DNA of 64,000 nucleotides from Lactobacillus melliventris (GTDB lineage Bacteria > Bacillota > Bacilli > Lactobacillales > Lactobacillaceae), in contig NZ_JAAEEB010000004.1 in NCBI RefSeq assembly GCF_013346935.1, forward strand, positions 124,001-188,000. Reading direction: 5' to 3'. A model generated the notes under the pieces. It did no database searches, had not been told where the DNA came from, and saw only the letters and a program-made list of their open reading frames with translations. Both the position numbers and the translations under genes were made by a program. Positions 51,900 to 61,424 of this stretch are shown here, piece after piece; position 1 is the first letter of the stretch, and every line of letters starts with the position of its first letter.

Positions 51900-54800
51900 T
51901 TAAAATTCAAATCTTCTAACAGATTCTTTTTCTTCTTCGGTGAGCCCCAGCGCACTCATTACCAATTCATCAACTTCTTTATTCTCTTTAGAGTAATTCT
52001 CACCAGCTTTTGTCTTCTCTTGTATCGTCTTAGCCTGCTTAGCAATTTTATCTTGTAGATTCTTATTAACTTTAGGAATTGGGAACTCTTCAAATTCACT
52101 TACTAAAAATCTTGGAAAAGTTCTGCGTTGAAATTTGTCAAAACGCATATTAAACCAAATGGTCATAGCCTTTGAATTAATAATTCCCAACAAAGACGGT
52201 AAAAGAAAATCTTTTGGCTCAGTAACTATCATTAAACTTTGATTACTAATATAATCTTCATCAGTGTAAGTCGCTTTAATAGCATAATTGGAAGCAGTAG
52301 GGATTTGTCTAACCAACAAACGTGGTTGAACAAATAAATTAGGATCCCGCTTTGCTGCTAAATTATCACCATATTTAATATATTTACCAGCCCAAGTTAG
52401 CGAATATCTATCTACATCTTTACCAGTCAGACTTCGTTTATAAGAATCATCTTTTTTTATATCAGAATAAAATACATCATTATCTTTATCTGCCTTTACT
52501 TGCTTAGGTTTACCTTTGCCTACCTCATATTCCTTAACACCTATTTTCACTTTAGCAAAATCAGATAAATGTGTGGTTATTTCATTTAACTTCCAAAAGA
52601 TATCTACCGCATATTTGTACTTTACCATTGAGATACTTATCACAGGATTGTGTTTACCAAAGAAAGACTTCTTTACAGTCCCAATTGTGCTAAAATCTCC
52701 TTTTTCCAATTCACCTACCGTAATCTCGTCAGATTTTTCTTTTTGCAAAAATACAATGCAATTGTCAACACTTGCATCCGCAAATATTTTGTCAAGAGAA
52801 TTAATGACAACTAATCTACCAGATTTGTGTAATAAGAAGTTTCTAATTTTTTGATTATTTTGCAAAGTTAGCATGTTATTAGGAACTATATAAGCAAAAG
52901 TACCATCTTTCTTCAGCAGCTTATAACCAAGTTCCATAAATAACGTATACGTATTAGCTTGATATTCATCAACTTCATAATGAGAAAGATAATATTGTTT
53001 CGTCTTTTCATCAAAAGAATGATTTCTAGAAAAAATATAAGGTGGATTAGCAATGACAATATCAAAACCCACAAAATCACCATTAGCATCTAAAGCTTCT
53101 GGAAATTCAATACGCCACTCAAGACTATTACGATAAAAAGGATCACTTTTTCTATTTTCAAAAGCTTCTTTAGCTTCATCAGCTTTTTTTCTTAATTCTG
53201 CGTATTTTTTAGGATCAAACTTGTTATCAAACAATGCAGTTTCATCTGCTGACATTTTAGTTAGCCGATTAATAGCTTTTTGGTATGCCTCACCTTCTGG
53301 AGATCTAAAGCTACTCATAAAAGCTTTTTTAATTTTCTTAATTTCTTCATCAATTTTAGCCTTATCAGATTTATTGCTGGTTTCTTTATATCTTTTTATT
53401 AAAGTAATGTATTCTTCAAGGTTCTTTGTTTTAAAATTAAATTTATCATCTAAGGAGAAACGATGAACAAGGCTATCACCTACTTTGATATTGATATCAA
53501 TATTTGGTAAAGTCGTTAAGATCCTTTGTCCATACTCATTCTCCGAATAGTATGCGTTCTTTAACAATTCAATCCATAAACGTAAGCGACAAATATTTAC
53601 AGAGTTAGGATTTAGATCAACACCATATAAACAATTTTCAATAATAGTTTTCTTTTGTTTAAACAATGCTTTCTGAATTCTGAGAGAAGTTGGTTGGTTA
53701 GCATCATAAGAATAATTATTACCATAAATATCTTGAATAATTAGTTCATCGTTGGCAACAGTACAGCTAATATCATTAAGTAATTTACCATCTGTATCAA
53801 ATAAAACTCTAAGCGATGCCTTAATTGCTATTAATTCATTTAATACTGATACCAAGAAGTGACCAGAACCGACCGCAGGATCTAATACTTTAATTGAATC
53901 GATAGCATCACTAACCTTCTTACGTTTATCAATAGAGAAAGAAATATCTCTTGTAAGCATCCCCAACTGAACAATATCTTGTACATTTGTACCGAGGGCT
54001 TCATTTACTTTAGTTAAAACAGCCTGTCTTACAGCTCTTTTAGCCATATACATTGTGATTTTACCTGGTGTAAAGAATGCGCCATCTTTATAACCATTAA
54101 TTTTTTCAAAAATCAATCCCAATACAGATGCATTAATTAACTGATCTTGACTCTCCTTATTCTTAGCATCAACAGCAGAAGTAAAATCATATGCACTTAA
54201 AAATCTAAATAAATAATCTAAAATTTCAATTTTCCCAGTTAACTTTTTACCATTAGTATCCTTTAACTTTGTCTTTGAGTATACTTCTATTTTTCCTTCT
54301 CTTAATTCACTAATTGGAAAACCTTCTCTGGACATCTCAAGTTCGGTTTGTTCAAACAATGAACTATTCATATATGGAACGTTAGGGAACTTTTGCTTGA
54401 TACGATCTTTTCTTTCATCAATACTCTTAGCCATTACCATAAAGAAAAGCTCATTAACATCATCAAACGTATGTAGTTTTTTATAGTTTAAGAACTTATA
54501 ACTTTCACTACGATTGAAAGAAACCAATGAAGATTCCAAAAGTTTCAAAAATAAAATTCTATTAATCCAAACAACAACTAATTGAACTGCTAGATCAAAT
54601 TGCTTATCTTTAGATACATTTTTTATATCTAATTGCTCAATAGCATTTTCAACGAGGGATGCATCTTGTCTTTTACCTTCTTTGAAACGAGCAATAACTT
54701 TGTTTCCACCTTTCTTTTCTTCATGAAGCCCCATTATATAAAGTAACTCATTATAGAAATTTTTATTAAGACTGTTAGAATCTGCAAATACCATTTCATT

Positions 54801-55502
54801 TAACAAATTCTCAACGCTAAAGAAACGATACAAACGTGTTATATCTTGTTTCTTAAATTCTGTTGTTCCCTTTTTTATTGAATTTTTTAAGTCAAAATAA
54901 CCAATTTTTATTTTCTTATTCAAAGCTTTATCAATTTCAGGAGCAATGACTTCATCAAATAAGAAATCTGTCTTTGAGCTTGATAACTGTCTTCTCTCAA
55001 ACTTCTTGAAATTGTCTACTAACTTTTTATTCTTATAAAAGTACTTTTCTAATTCATTGGAATCAATAACAAAAAACTGATAGCCATTAGTTACAATACC
55101 TTTTTTAACTTCGATGTTTTTGTTAATTACACGTTCACGCAAATAATAAGCTACTAATTCTTTAAAGCCTTTAGCATTCAGATTATCCAAGCTCATCATT
55201 TCTGCTGTATTATCTAACTTCTTGTATTCGACAATTACGCCTACATTACTATCAGTTGATTTACCATTATAGATAGCCAAATCAATCTTTCCTCTAGTGT
55301 TAATTTGCTTATCAGGGATAATTTCTTCTAGGAAGTCTTTAAAAACACCCTTTTGAAATTCTTCTGATTCATGCTCATTTGCTTTAATCTTGTTGAAGTA
55401 ACTTTCTAAGGCATTTTTAAAAGCCTCTTTTTGATCATCTTGGGGCATAATCGCTTCAACATTGCGATTAATGCTTTGCTTTAAGTTTTGTATAATTGCC
55501 AT
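51900..55502 (-). CDS. Type IIG restriction-modification enzyme (fused nuclease, Eco57I-type methylase, specificity domain)
   Basis: A single 1,200-residue protein. The N-terminal part has a PD-ExK-like nuclease: IDLAIYNG..GVIVEYKKL (about residues 73-95). The gamma-class adenine methyltransferase follows: motif I VLDPAVGSGHFLVSVLNEL (about 540) and motif IV FDIVIANPPYIFSR (about 830). The C-terminal part carries the target-recognition region, ending in the family block NMRFDKFQRRTFPRFLVSEFEEFPIP and a coiled tail. No separate R, M or S gene is needed: type IIG enzymes cut and methylate alone. The recognition sequence cannot be read. ATG has AAGGAT upstream. The frame is intact, so it is probably active, in contrast with the decayed element next to it. 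Confidence 0.9.
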   Translation of the reverse strand: MAIIQNLKQSINRNVEAIMPQDDQKEAFKNALESYFNKIKANEHESEEFQKGVFKDFLEEIIPDKQINTRGKIDLAIYNGKSTDSNVGVIVEYKKLDNTAEMMSLDNLNAKGFKELVAYYLRERVINKNIEVKKGIVTNGYQFFVIDSNELEKYFYKNKKLVDNFKKFERRQLSSSKTDFLFDEVIAPEIDKALNKKIKIGYFDLKNSIKKGTTEFKKQDITRLYRFFSVENLLNEMVFADSNSLNKNFYNELLYIMGLHEEKKGGNKVIARFKEGKRQDASLVENAIEQLDIKNVSKDKQFDLAVQLVVVWINRILFLKLLESSLVSFNRSESYKFLNYKKLHTFDDVNELFFMVMAKSIDERKDRIKQKFPNVPYMNSSLFEQTELEMSREGFPISELREGKIEVYSKTKLKDTNGKKLTGKIEILDYLFRFLSAYDFTSAVDAKNKESQDQLINASVLGLIFEKINGYKDGAFFTPGKITMYMAKRAVRQAVLTKVNEALGTNVQDIVQLGMLTRDISFSIDKRKKVSDAIDSIKVLDPAVGSGHFLVSVLNELIAIKASLRVLFDTDGKLLNDISCTVANDELIIQDIYGNNYSYDANQPTSLRIQKALFKQKKTIIENCLYGVDLNPNSVNICRLRLWIELLKNAYYSENEYGQRILTTLPNIDINIKVGDSLVHRFSLDDKFNFKTKNLEEYITLIKRYKETSNKSDKAKIDEEIKKIKKAFMSSFRSPEGEAYQKAINRLTKMSADETALFDNKFDPKKYAELRKKADEAKEAFENRKSDPFYRNSLEWRIEFPEALDANGDFVGFDIVIANPPYIFSRNHSFDEKTKQYYLSHYEVDEYQANTYTLFMELGYKLLKKDGTFAYIVPNNMLTLQNNQKIRNFLLHKSGRLVVINSLDKIFADASVDNCIVFLQKEKSDEITVGELEKGDFSTIGTVKKSFFGKHNPVISISMVKYKYAVDIFWKLNEITTHLSDFAKVKIGVKEYEVGKGKPKQVKADKDNDVFYSDIKKDDSYKRSLTGKDVDRYSLTWAGKYIKYGDNLAAKRDPNLFVQPRLLVRQIPTASNYAIKATYTDEDYISNQSLMIVTEPKDFLLPSLLGIINSKAMTIWFNMRFDKFQRRTFPRFLVSEFEEFPIPKVNKNLQDKIAKQAKTIQEKTKAGENYSKENKEVDELVMSALGLTEEEKESVRRFEF

Positions 55503-55543
55503 AATTTATATCCTTAAATTTTTATATCACAGTGATAATCTTA

Positions 55544-56299
55544 CTAATTAAAATCAGCAATTAATTGTAAAGTCTTTAGCTGATCTAAAGAAAAAGTTGA
55601 TGCTCTCTTACTTATTCCTTTTATTTTTACATTTTCGCCTTCTTGAGGAAATTTGTTTTTTGCAATCTTTATAATTCTATATTCCCTTTGATATTTAAAA
55701 TAATCCTTTTTAAAATAGCAATATGCTTTGTTACCATTTTTCAATTTTGAAAATTGAGACAAGTTATATGGATCATAATATTGAACAATATCTGCTTCAT
55801 ATCCAGATTCTTTTATAGATGAGAAGAAATCGGGGTTAGAAAAAATAATTAAATTACATTTGTTACCAGTGAGTTTTTCTTTATCTTTAATAAGCCGTTT
55901 TATATCATCCAAAGTATCTTTTCTTAATTTGAAATATTTTCGATTATTAAAAGATCTATCTAATTTGAAATCTCTGAAAGTTAAGAGTCCAAAACTTGCT
56001 ACTCCTATTCTTTTTTCCATTCCATCTTTCAATCTATATTCCATTTGGGGATCTTGCATAAAGTCTTTATCAGTTAAAGTAATCTCTTTATCACTTTCTG
56101 AAATCCTTATGGTTATTTTACTTTTCTCCTTTTTAAAAAGTCCAATTATTTTCCCCTCATCTTCATCACCGATACCTTGACTTTCTATATTCTTATAACC
56201 TTCTAGGCTCCCAAAATGAACAGAATCTTCTAAGGTACTCTTTACATACTTATTTTCAGTTACTCTGATTGGTAATGCTAAAGCTCTAATATCGACCAT
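55544..56299 (-). CDS. Uncharacterised protein beside the type IIG enzyme (DUF2971-like features)
   Basis: A 251-residue soluble protein on the same strand, ending 41 bases before the type IIG gene. Family is uncertain. Two features recall DUF2971-type proteins: an N-terminal HFGSLEGYKNIESQGIGDEDEG (rigid acidic DEDEG turn) and a C-terminal FKYQREYRIIKI, where that family has an ErEyRi motif. No membrane segment or known catalytic motif. Proteins of this sort are often found in defence islands, and a role in phage resistance together with the restriction enzyme is possible but only inferred. The start is ATG at 56299; a TTG five codons upstream is also possible, and neither has a good ribosome site. 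Confidence 0.6.
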   Translation of the reverse strand: MVDIRALALPIRVTENKYVKSTLEDSVHFGSLEGYKNIESQGIGDEDEGKIIGLFKKEKSKITIRISESDKEITLTDKDFMQDPQMEYRLKDGMEKRIGVASFGLLTFRDFKLDRSFNNRKYFKLRKDTLDDIKRLIKDKEKLTGNKCNLIIFSNPDFFSSIKESGYEADIVQYYDPYNLSQFSKLKNGNKAYCYFKKDYFKYQREYRIIKIAKNKFPQEGENVKIKGISKRASTFSLDQLKTLQLIADFN

Positions 56300-56384
56300 T
56301 CTATATCTACCCAACTTTCATCAATTGTTAATTCAAAAATAGATAGGTTTATTCACCTTTAATTTTACCCCATTCTTAAAACAT

Positions 56385-56413
56385 AAAAAAAGCTCTTAGT
56401 TCATACTAAGAGC
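56385..56413 (-). terminator. Terminator of guaA
   Basis: GCTCTTAGT and ACTAAGAGC form a perfect 9-bp stem around a four-base loop, followed by seven T on the reverse strand, 108 bases after the guaA stop. Confidence 0.85.
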
Positions 56414-56520
56414 CTTAGTAGTTTGGCAGACAACCAAACCATTTTTATTATTTTGTCTAAGTCTTGCCTTTGTTAATTGCTATTAAATCAGGATTTCCTC
56501 ATCAACTAACATTATCCCTT

Positions 56521-58077
56521 TTATTCCCACTCAATCGTTGACGGTGGCTTGCTGGTGACATCATAAACTACACGGTTAATGTTTGGTACTTCGTCGACAA
56601 TACGCGTTGAAATTTTTTGCAAAACATCCCACGGCAAGCGAGCAAAATCAGCGGTCATCCCATCAATTGATGTAACGGCGCGAATACCAATGGTATAGTC
56701 GTAAGTGCGACCGTCACCCATCACACCCACGGATTTGATACCAGGTAAAACGGTAAAGTATTGCCACACTTTTTCCTGTAAACCGGCTTTTTTAATTTCA
56801 TCCCGCAAAATTGCATCACTATCACGCACCAGTTTGAGTTTATCCTCGGTTACTTCGCCAAGAACGCGAATGCCAAGGCCAGGTCCCGGGAATGGCTGCC
56901 GCCAAACTAAATCATGCGGAATGCCTAATTTTTCACCCAGTTCACGTACTTCATCCTTAAATAACTTGCGCAATGGTTCAATTAACTTAAAGTGCAGATC
57001 TTTAGGTAACCCACCAACGTTATGGTGCGACTTAATTGTCTGAGCAGTATTCGTGCCACTCTCGATTACATCGGTGTACAGAGTGCCTTGGGCTAAAAAA
57101 TCCACATCCTTAATTTTCTTGGCCTCGTCCGCAAACACCTCAATAAACTCTTTGCCAATGATTTTCCGCTTTTGCTCGGGATCGGTGACACCTTTGAGTT
57201 TATTTAAAAAGCGCTCTTGAGCGTTTACTCGAATAATGTTAACGCCTAAATCACGGTTCAAGGCAGCCATTACTTCATCGCCTTCGTTTTTACGCAACAT
57301 GCCGTGATCTACAAAAATAGCTGTCAGCTGGTTGCCAATTGCCTTGTGCAAAAGAGTCGCGGTGACGCTGGAGTCTACCCCACCGGATAGTCCCAGAATT
57401 ACCTTCTTATCACCAACAGTTTTTCTAATTTCAGCAATTTGCAAATCAATAAAATCGGTCATTGACCAGTCAGCTTTAGCACCGCAGACTTTAAAGGCAA
57501 AATTACGCAAAATATCAAGACCATACTGGGTATTCCGCACTTCCGCATGGAACTGAATGCCATACATTTTAGCCTGATCGTTAGCAATAGCGGCAATCGG
57601 GCAATTCTTACTTGAAGCGACTGTTTTAAAGCCAGCAGGAGCCCCTGTGACCAAATCACCGTGACTCATCCAGACATATTCATCTTTGGGCAAACCGGCA
57701 AATAAAACGGAGTTAGTATCTTCAACTTCGATGTCGGCACGACCATATTCAGAATTATCCGCTTTTTCGACCTTGCCGTTTAAATAGGAAGTCATCAGTT
57801 GCATCCCGTAACAAATGCCCAGGATAGGAATGCCCAACTTAAAAATTGCGGAATCTACTTTCAAAGCATTTTGGTCGTAAATACTGTTAGGACCCCCGGA
57901 AAAAATAATCCCTTTGGGATTAATCTTTCTTATTTGGTCCATACTAATATCATGGGGCAACAACTCGGAATAAATCCCAAAATCCCGCAGCCTGCGCGTG
58001 ATTAGTTGATTATATTGACTACCAAAATCCAGCACAATAATCTCATCAAAATCACTAATATTCTTTTTCACCGACAT
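56521..58077 (-). CDS. guaA: GMP synthase (glutamine-hydrolysing)
   Basis: GuaA makes GMP from XMP, ATP and glutamine. The 518-residue protein has the class I glutaminase ([14 protein letters not shown]; nucleophile Cys in GICYGMQLM), the PP-loop SGGVDSSV (about 230), and the dimerisation domain ending TIEWE. The start is ATG at 58077 because AAAGGAG is five bases upstream; the longer frame adds 23 unrelated residues. Its 3' end (TIEWE-stop) is a known integration target for genomic islands, and the decayed mobile element and the restriction locus lie directly downstream. An extended -10 (TGATATAGT, near 58106-58114) is the likely promoter. Confidence 0.97.
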   Translation of the reverse strand: MSVKKNISDFDEIIVLDFGSQYNQLITRRLRDFGIYSELLPHDISMDQIRKINPKGIIFSGGPNSIYDQNALKVDSAIFKLGIPILGICYGMQLMTSYLNGKVEKADNSEYGRADIEVEDTNSVLFAGLPKDEYVWMSHGDLVTGAPAGFKTVASSKNCPIAAIANDQAKMYGIQFHAEVRNTQYGLDILRNFAFKVCGAKADWSMTDFIDLQIAEIRKTVGDKKVILGLSGGVDSSVTATLLHKAIGNQLTAIFVDHGMLRKNEGDEVMAALNRDLGVNIIRVNAQERFLNKLKGVTDPEQKRKIIGKEFIEVFADEAKKIKDVDFLAQGTLYTDVIESGTNTAQTIKSHHNVGGLPKDLHFKLIEPLRKLFKDEVRELGEKLGIPHDLVWRQPFPGPGLGIRVLGEVTEDKLKLVRDSDAILRDEIKKAGLQEKVWQYFTVLPGIKSVGVMGDGRTYDYTIGIRAVTSIDGMTADFARLPWDVLQKISTRIVDEVPNINRVVYDVTSKPPSTIEWE

Positions 58078-58105
58078 CCAAGCTCCTTTACTCACTAAAT
58101 TCAAT

Positions 58106-58114
58106 ACTATATCA
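58106..58114 (-). promoter_or_regulatory. Candidate extended -10 promoter of guaA
   Basis: Reverse strand TGATATAGT, about 30 bases before the guaA ATG; an alternative pair TTGACC-17-TAAAGT lies slightly upstream. Confidence 0.4.
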
Positions 58115-58228
58115 ACTTTACTAAGAAATGTAGCAGTGGTCAACAATTTTTTAGCTCTAACAAATGATTTTACGAATTATTTATACCCATTTGCTGAATA
58201 TAATTCGCAATTTCATTTAAAATTAATC

Positions 58229-58257
58229 TTGCACATATTATGCGACTCTGTTACAAT
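58229..58257 (+). promoter_or_regulatory. Promoter of the xpt-pbuX operon
   Basis: Forward strand: -35 TTGCAC (58229-58234), a 17-base spacer and -10 TACAAT (58252-58257). The start near 58264 is just before the riboswitch aptamer. Confidence 0.7.
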
Positions 58258-58278
58258 GCTTGCAATAGCAAAATAAAA

Positions 58279-58343
58279 ATCTATATATTGCCGTAATGTG
58301 GTCGGCAGTTTCTACTCAGAACCGTAAATTCTGAACTATGGAT
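58279..58343 (+). ncRNA. Guanine riboswitch (purine aptamer)
   Basis: All purine-riboswitch parts are visible: P1 ATCTATA with TATGGAT, P2 TGCCG/CGGCA with loop TAATGTGG, junction GTTTCTAC, P3 CAGAA/TTCTG with loop CCGTAAAT, and the closing ACTATGG. The specificity position is C (in ACTATG), which pairs guanine rather than adenine. It precedes xpt-pbuX, the usual target. Binding of guanine would turn transcription off. Confidence 0.93.
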
Positions 58344-58376
58344 AATATGCATTTAAAGTAGTTAAAATACTGGTTT

Positions 58377-58419
58377 AAAGGGCTTTTTTACCATAGTTTT
58401 GGTAGAAAAAGCCCTTTTT
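58377..58419 (+). terminator. Riboswitch-controlled terminator of xpt-pbuX
   Basis: AAAGGGCTTTTT (58377-58388) pairs exactly with AAAAAGCCCTTT (58406-58417), with ACCA/TGGT continuing the stem, then a T-run. CCATAG in this hairpin can instead pair with CTATGG in the 3' side of P1, giving the antiterminator in the absence of guanine. Confidence 0.88.
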
Positions 58420-58437
58420 GTCTTGAAGGAGGAAAAA

Positions 58438-59016
58438 GTGAAATTATTAGAAGACCGGATTCGCAGTGACGGAGAAGTTTTACCAGGTAATGTTTTAAAA
58501 ATCAACTCGTTTTTAAATCATCAGGTAGATCCCGAACTAATGAAGAAAGTCGGAGAAGAATTTAGTCGGCTATTTAAGGATAGTGGTGTCACAAAGGTGT
58601 TGACCTGTGAAGCTTCCGGAATTGCCCCTGGAGTAATGGCAGCCTATGAATTACATGTGCCAATGGTCTTTGCCCGCAAGAAAAAGCCAGCTACACTTAA
58701 TGATGCTGTCTATTGGGCAGATGTTTATTCCTACACCAAGAAAGTCACTAATCAAATTTGTGTTGAACAAAAATTCTTGCACAAAGATGATCACTTGTTA
58801 ATTATTGATGACTTTCTGGCAAACGGTGAAGCAGTTAAAGGCATGATTAATATTGCTAATCAAGCTGGAGCTGAAGTAGCTGGCGTCGGTATCGTAGTCG
58901 CAAAAACTTTCCAAGGTGGCAGCGACTGGCTTAAAGAACACGGCTATCGCCTTGAAGCATTGGCAGAAATCGCTAGTTTAGCTAACAATCAAGTACATTT
59001 TGTGGGAGAAAACTAA
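58438..59016 (+). CDS. xpt: Xanthine phosphoribosyltransferase
   Basis: Xpt converts xanthine to XMP for guanine-nucleotide salvage. The 192-residue protein has the PRPP-binding motif LLIIDDFLANGEAVKG (about 122-137) and the purine-site VLTCEASGIAPGVMAAYEL. The start is GTG at 58438 because AAGGAGG is five bases upstream and the 192-residue size fits the family; the longer frame would begin inside the riboswitch terminator. It overlaps pbuX by one base. Confidence 0.96.
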   Translation: MKLLEDRIRSDGEVLPGNVLKINSFLNHQVDPELMKKVGEEFSRLFKDSGVTKVLTCEASGIAPGVMAAYELHVPMVFARKKKPATLNDAVYWADVYSYTKKVTNQICVEQKFLHKDDHLLIIDDFLANGEAVKGMINIANQAGAEVAGVGIVVAKTFQGGSDWLKEHGYRLEALAEIASLANNQVHFVGEN

Positions 59017-60329
59017 TGGCAGAAAAAGAAGTTAGTCAGCAAAAAGCAGCTGTTTTAGGTTTGCAGCACCTGTTAGCAATGTATTCCGGTGCTGTTGCGG
59101 TACCTCTGTTAATTGGTAATGCATTAAAATTTTCTCCTGCACAAATGACCTACCTTGTTTCAATTGACATTTTCATGTGTGGCCTAGCTACGCTATTACA
59201 ATTAATGCGCAACAAGTACTTTGGTATTGGCTTTCCAGTCATTTTAGGCTGCGCCATTCAAGCAGTTGCCCCCTTGCAAATGATTGGACAGAAATTTTCA
59301 ATCAACGACATGTACGGTGCCATTATTGTTGCCGGCATTTTCGTGGTTTTAATCTCAGGTGTTTTTGCTAAAATCAAAAAATTCTTTCCGCCTGTCGTCA
59401 CCGGCACGTTAATTACTACTATTGGATTAACCCTTGTTCCGGTCGCAATTCAAAACATGGGTGGTGGCAATTCAGCTGCTAAAAGTTTTGGCAGTGGTCA
59501 AAACCTGTTTCTAGCCTTTTGCACGATGTTTATCATCTTGGCATTAGAAATTTGGACTAAAGGTTTTATCAGGTCAATTTCTGTTTTAATCGGTCTTGTT
59601 GCCGGAACTGGTATTGCCGCTTGCATGGGCCTCGTTTCCTTCACTCCTGTCATGGAAGCATCTTGGTTCCACCTACCTCAACTCTTTTACTTCGGAGTGC
59701 CAAAATTTGAATGGTCTTCCAGTCTGACCATGATCATCATAGCTTTAGTCTCGATGGTCGAATCAACCGGCGTATTCTTCGCCATCGGTGACCTCTTACA
59801 CCATGACGTCACTGAAGAAGATTTGAAAAAGGGTTACCGCGCAGAAGGTATCGCGCAGATTTTTGGTGGTTTATTCAATGCTTTTCCTTATACCACTTTT
59901 TCCCAGAATGTCGGTCTTTTACAATTATCGGGTATTAAAACCAAACGTCCGATATACTGGGCCGGTGGTCTCCTAATGGCTATGGGATTGTTGCCTAAAA
60001 TTGGCGCAATGGTAACTATCATTCCAACGCCAGTGTTGGGCGGTGCAATGCTCGTAATGTTCACTATGATTGCAGTTCAAGGTATCAAGACACTGGCCAA
60101 AGTTGATTTAAGTGACAATAACAATGTCTTAATTATTGCTATCTCAATTGGACTGGGACTCGGTGTTACTATTTATCCCCAATTTTTCAAAAATCTACCG
60201 GCTACTGTGCAATTGTTTTTAAGCAACGGCATCGTTATTACTAGCTTATCCGCAACAATTTTAAACTTTTTACTTAAAGGAGGTGATAGAAAAGAAAAAC
60301 AAAATACTCAAACTGCAAATATCACGTAA
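59016..60329 (+). CDS. pbuX: Xanthine permease (NCS2 family)
   Basis: A 437-residue membrane protein with about twelve to fourteen hydrophobic segments. Family marks: GLQHLLAMYSGAVAVPLLIGNAL at the N-terminus, the NCS2 block VSMVESTGVFFAIGDLL (with the substrate-binding glutamate) and NAFPYTTFSQNVGLLQLSGIKT. It imports xanthine for Xpt, which is directly upstream and translationally coupled through TAATG. Two hairpins follow; the second (60370-60403) is the terminator. Confidence 0.96.
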   Translation: MAEKEVSQQKAAVLGLQHLLAMYSGAVAVPLLIGNALKFSPAQMTYLVSIDIFMCGLATLLQLMRNKYFGIGFPVILGCAIQAVAPLQMIGQKFSINDMYGAIIVAGIFVVLISGVFAKIKKFFPPVVTGTLITTIGLTLVPVAIQNMGGGNSAAKSFGSGQNLFLAFCTMFIILALEIWTKGFIRSISVLIGLVAGTGIAACMGLVSFTPVMEASWFHLPQLFYFGVPKFEWSSSLTMIIIALVSMVESTGVFFAIGDLLHHDVTEEDLKKGYRAEGIAQIFGGLFNAFPYTTFSQNVGLLQLSGIKTKRPIYWAGGLLMAMGLLPKIGAMVTIIPTPVLGGAMLVMFTMIAVQGIKTLAKVDLSDNNNVLIIAISIGLGLGVTIYPQFFKNLPATVQLFLSNGIVITSLSATILNFLLKGGDRKEKQNTQTANIT

Positions 60330-60333
60330 ATGA

Positions 60334-60358
60334 AATTGTCTTTACCCTTGAGACAATT
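60334..60358 (+). repeat. Hairpin directly after pbuX
   Basis: AATTGTCT and AGACAATT form a perfect 8-bp stem around nine bases, starting four bases after the pbuX stop. There is no T-run, so it may protect the 3' end or aid termination. Confidence 0.5.
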
Positions 60359-60369
60359 CTATTTACCCC

Positions 60370-60403
60370 AAAAAAGTATCTTCTTGCGTGAAGATGCTTT
60401 TTT
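60370..60403. terminator. Bidirectional terminator between pbuX and the phosphotransferase gene
   Basis: AAAAAAGTATCTTC (60370-60383) pairs with GAAGATGCTTTTTT (60390-60403) through one G-U pair; A and T tracts serve both convergent genes. Confidence 0.85.
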
Positions 60404-60407
60404 ATTT

Positions 60408-61286
60408 TTAGAGAATAATAGCATTCATGTTGGTTAATTTCTCCTCCGAACTCCCTGTATTCAGAAATGAAGTGCAAGTTGCAAGCATTTGTTCTCCAAT
60501 TTTCTCAAATGGCTTATCCACAATCTTTTCTGTATACTTCATAATTCCAATAGCAGTGATAAAAATGAGAAAGACCTGTGTCACTGGAGTGACTGCAATT
60601 TTTTCACCACACTTTTCATATCCTTTGACAAAAGAAACGATCAATTCTTTATTTAAACCAAAGTCCTGGTAAAAAAGCTTAATGAAGTCTTGAAAATTTA
60701 CTCCCATGCGTGCTCGTTCAAAATCAATTAAACTAAGATGACCGGCAACGATTTTATAATTGCGCAAGCCGACATCCCCGTGTAAAACAGTATTTGCATG
60801 AACTGCTAAATCTTTTTCAATACCTGCTCTTTCGGCTGTAAACTGTGCCAGCAATTTCAGCAGCTTGTTTTTGATTTCAGGTTTATTTAAGTTATCAATG
60901 TCGCGTTTTGCCTTATTGAATAGTTGATTATTTAGGTATATGCCTGAAAAAGGTTTGACTTTTTGATGGAAGTGAGACAATTCTATGCCCATGTTAAATG
61001 CCATATCAGGAGTGATTTCTTCTTTAATATCAGAAGGCGCTAAATCTTTCATGACCAAAACAAATTGTTGCGTTTGTTTGACAACAAAAGAGTCTAATAC
61101 CCGAGTATTTAGTTGCTCGTTAACAGCTTTTTCAGTTAAAAATTTTCCTGCTTGTGCAAAGACTTTGACAAAAATTTTTTGCTCATATTTTGCACTATTA
61201 CCAACAAAAGTGCTGTTTTGTGACTCGTGTGTGATCTTTGTTAAGCCAGCTTGCAATTTTTCTTGTAAAATATTTTCTATAGTCAT
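60408..61286 (-). CDS. APH-family phosphotransferase
   Basis: A 292-residue protein of the aminoglycoside/choline-kinase-like fold. The catalytic loop is VLHGDVGLRNYKI (about 168-180) and the Mg-binding aspartate LIDFERARMG follows (about 187-196). The N-terminal lobe is present (KYEQKIFVKVFAQ with the ATP lysine). Substrate is unknown; such proteins are often annotated as aminoglycoside phosphotransferases, but many act on small metabolites, and nothing here shows antibiotic resistance. Single gene, ending five bases from the shared terminator. Confidence 0.75.
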   Translation of the reverse strand: MTIENILQEKLQAGLTKITHESQNSTFVGNSAKYEQKIFVKVFAQAGKFLTEKAVNEQLNTRVLDSFVVKQTQQFVLVMKDLAPSDIKEEITPDMAFNMGIELSHFHQKVKPFSGIYLNNQLFNKAKRDIDNLNKPEIKNKLLKLLAQFTAERAGIEKDLAVHANTVLHGDVGLRNYKIVAGHLSLIDFERARMGVNFQDFIKLFYQDFGLNKELIVSFVKGYEKCGEKIAVTPVTQVFLIFITAIGIMKYTEKIVDKPFEKIGEQMLATCTSFLNTGSSEEKLTNMNAIIL

Positions 61287-61424
61287 CAGCTTATTTCTCT
61301 CATTTCATCAACGCGGACAATGCCACAGCGATATAGCACAAAAATAATTTACTGATTTTCTTGCTAATCAAGGTAGCAGTATGAAAATGCACCCTAAATT
61401 ATGTTTTTCTTAGTATTAATTATT

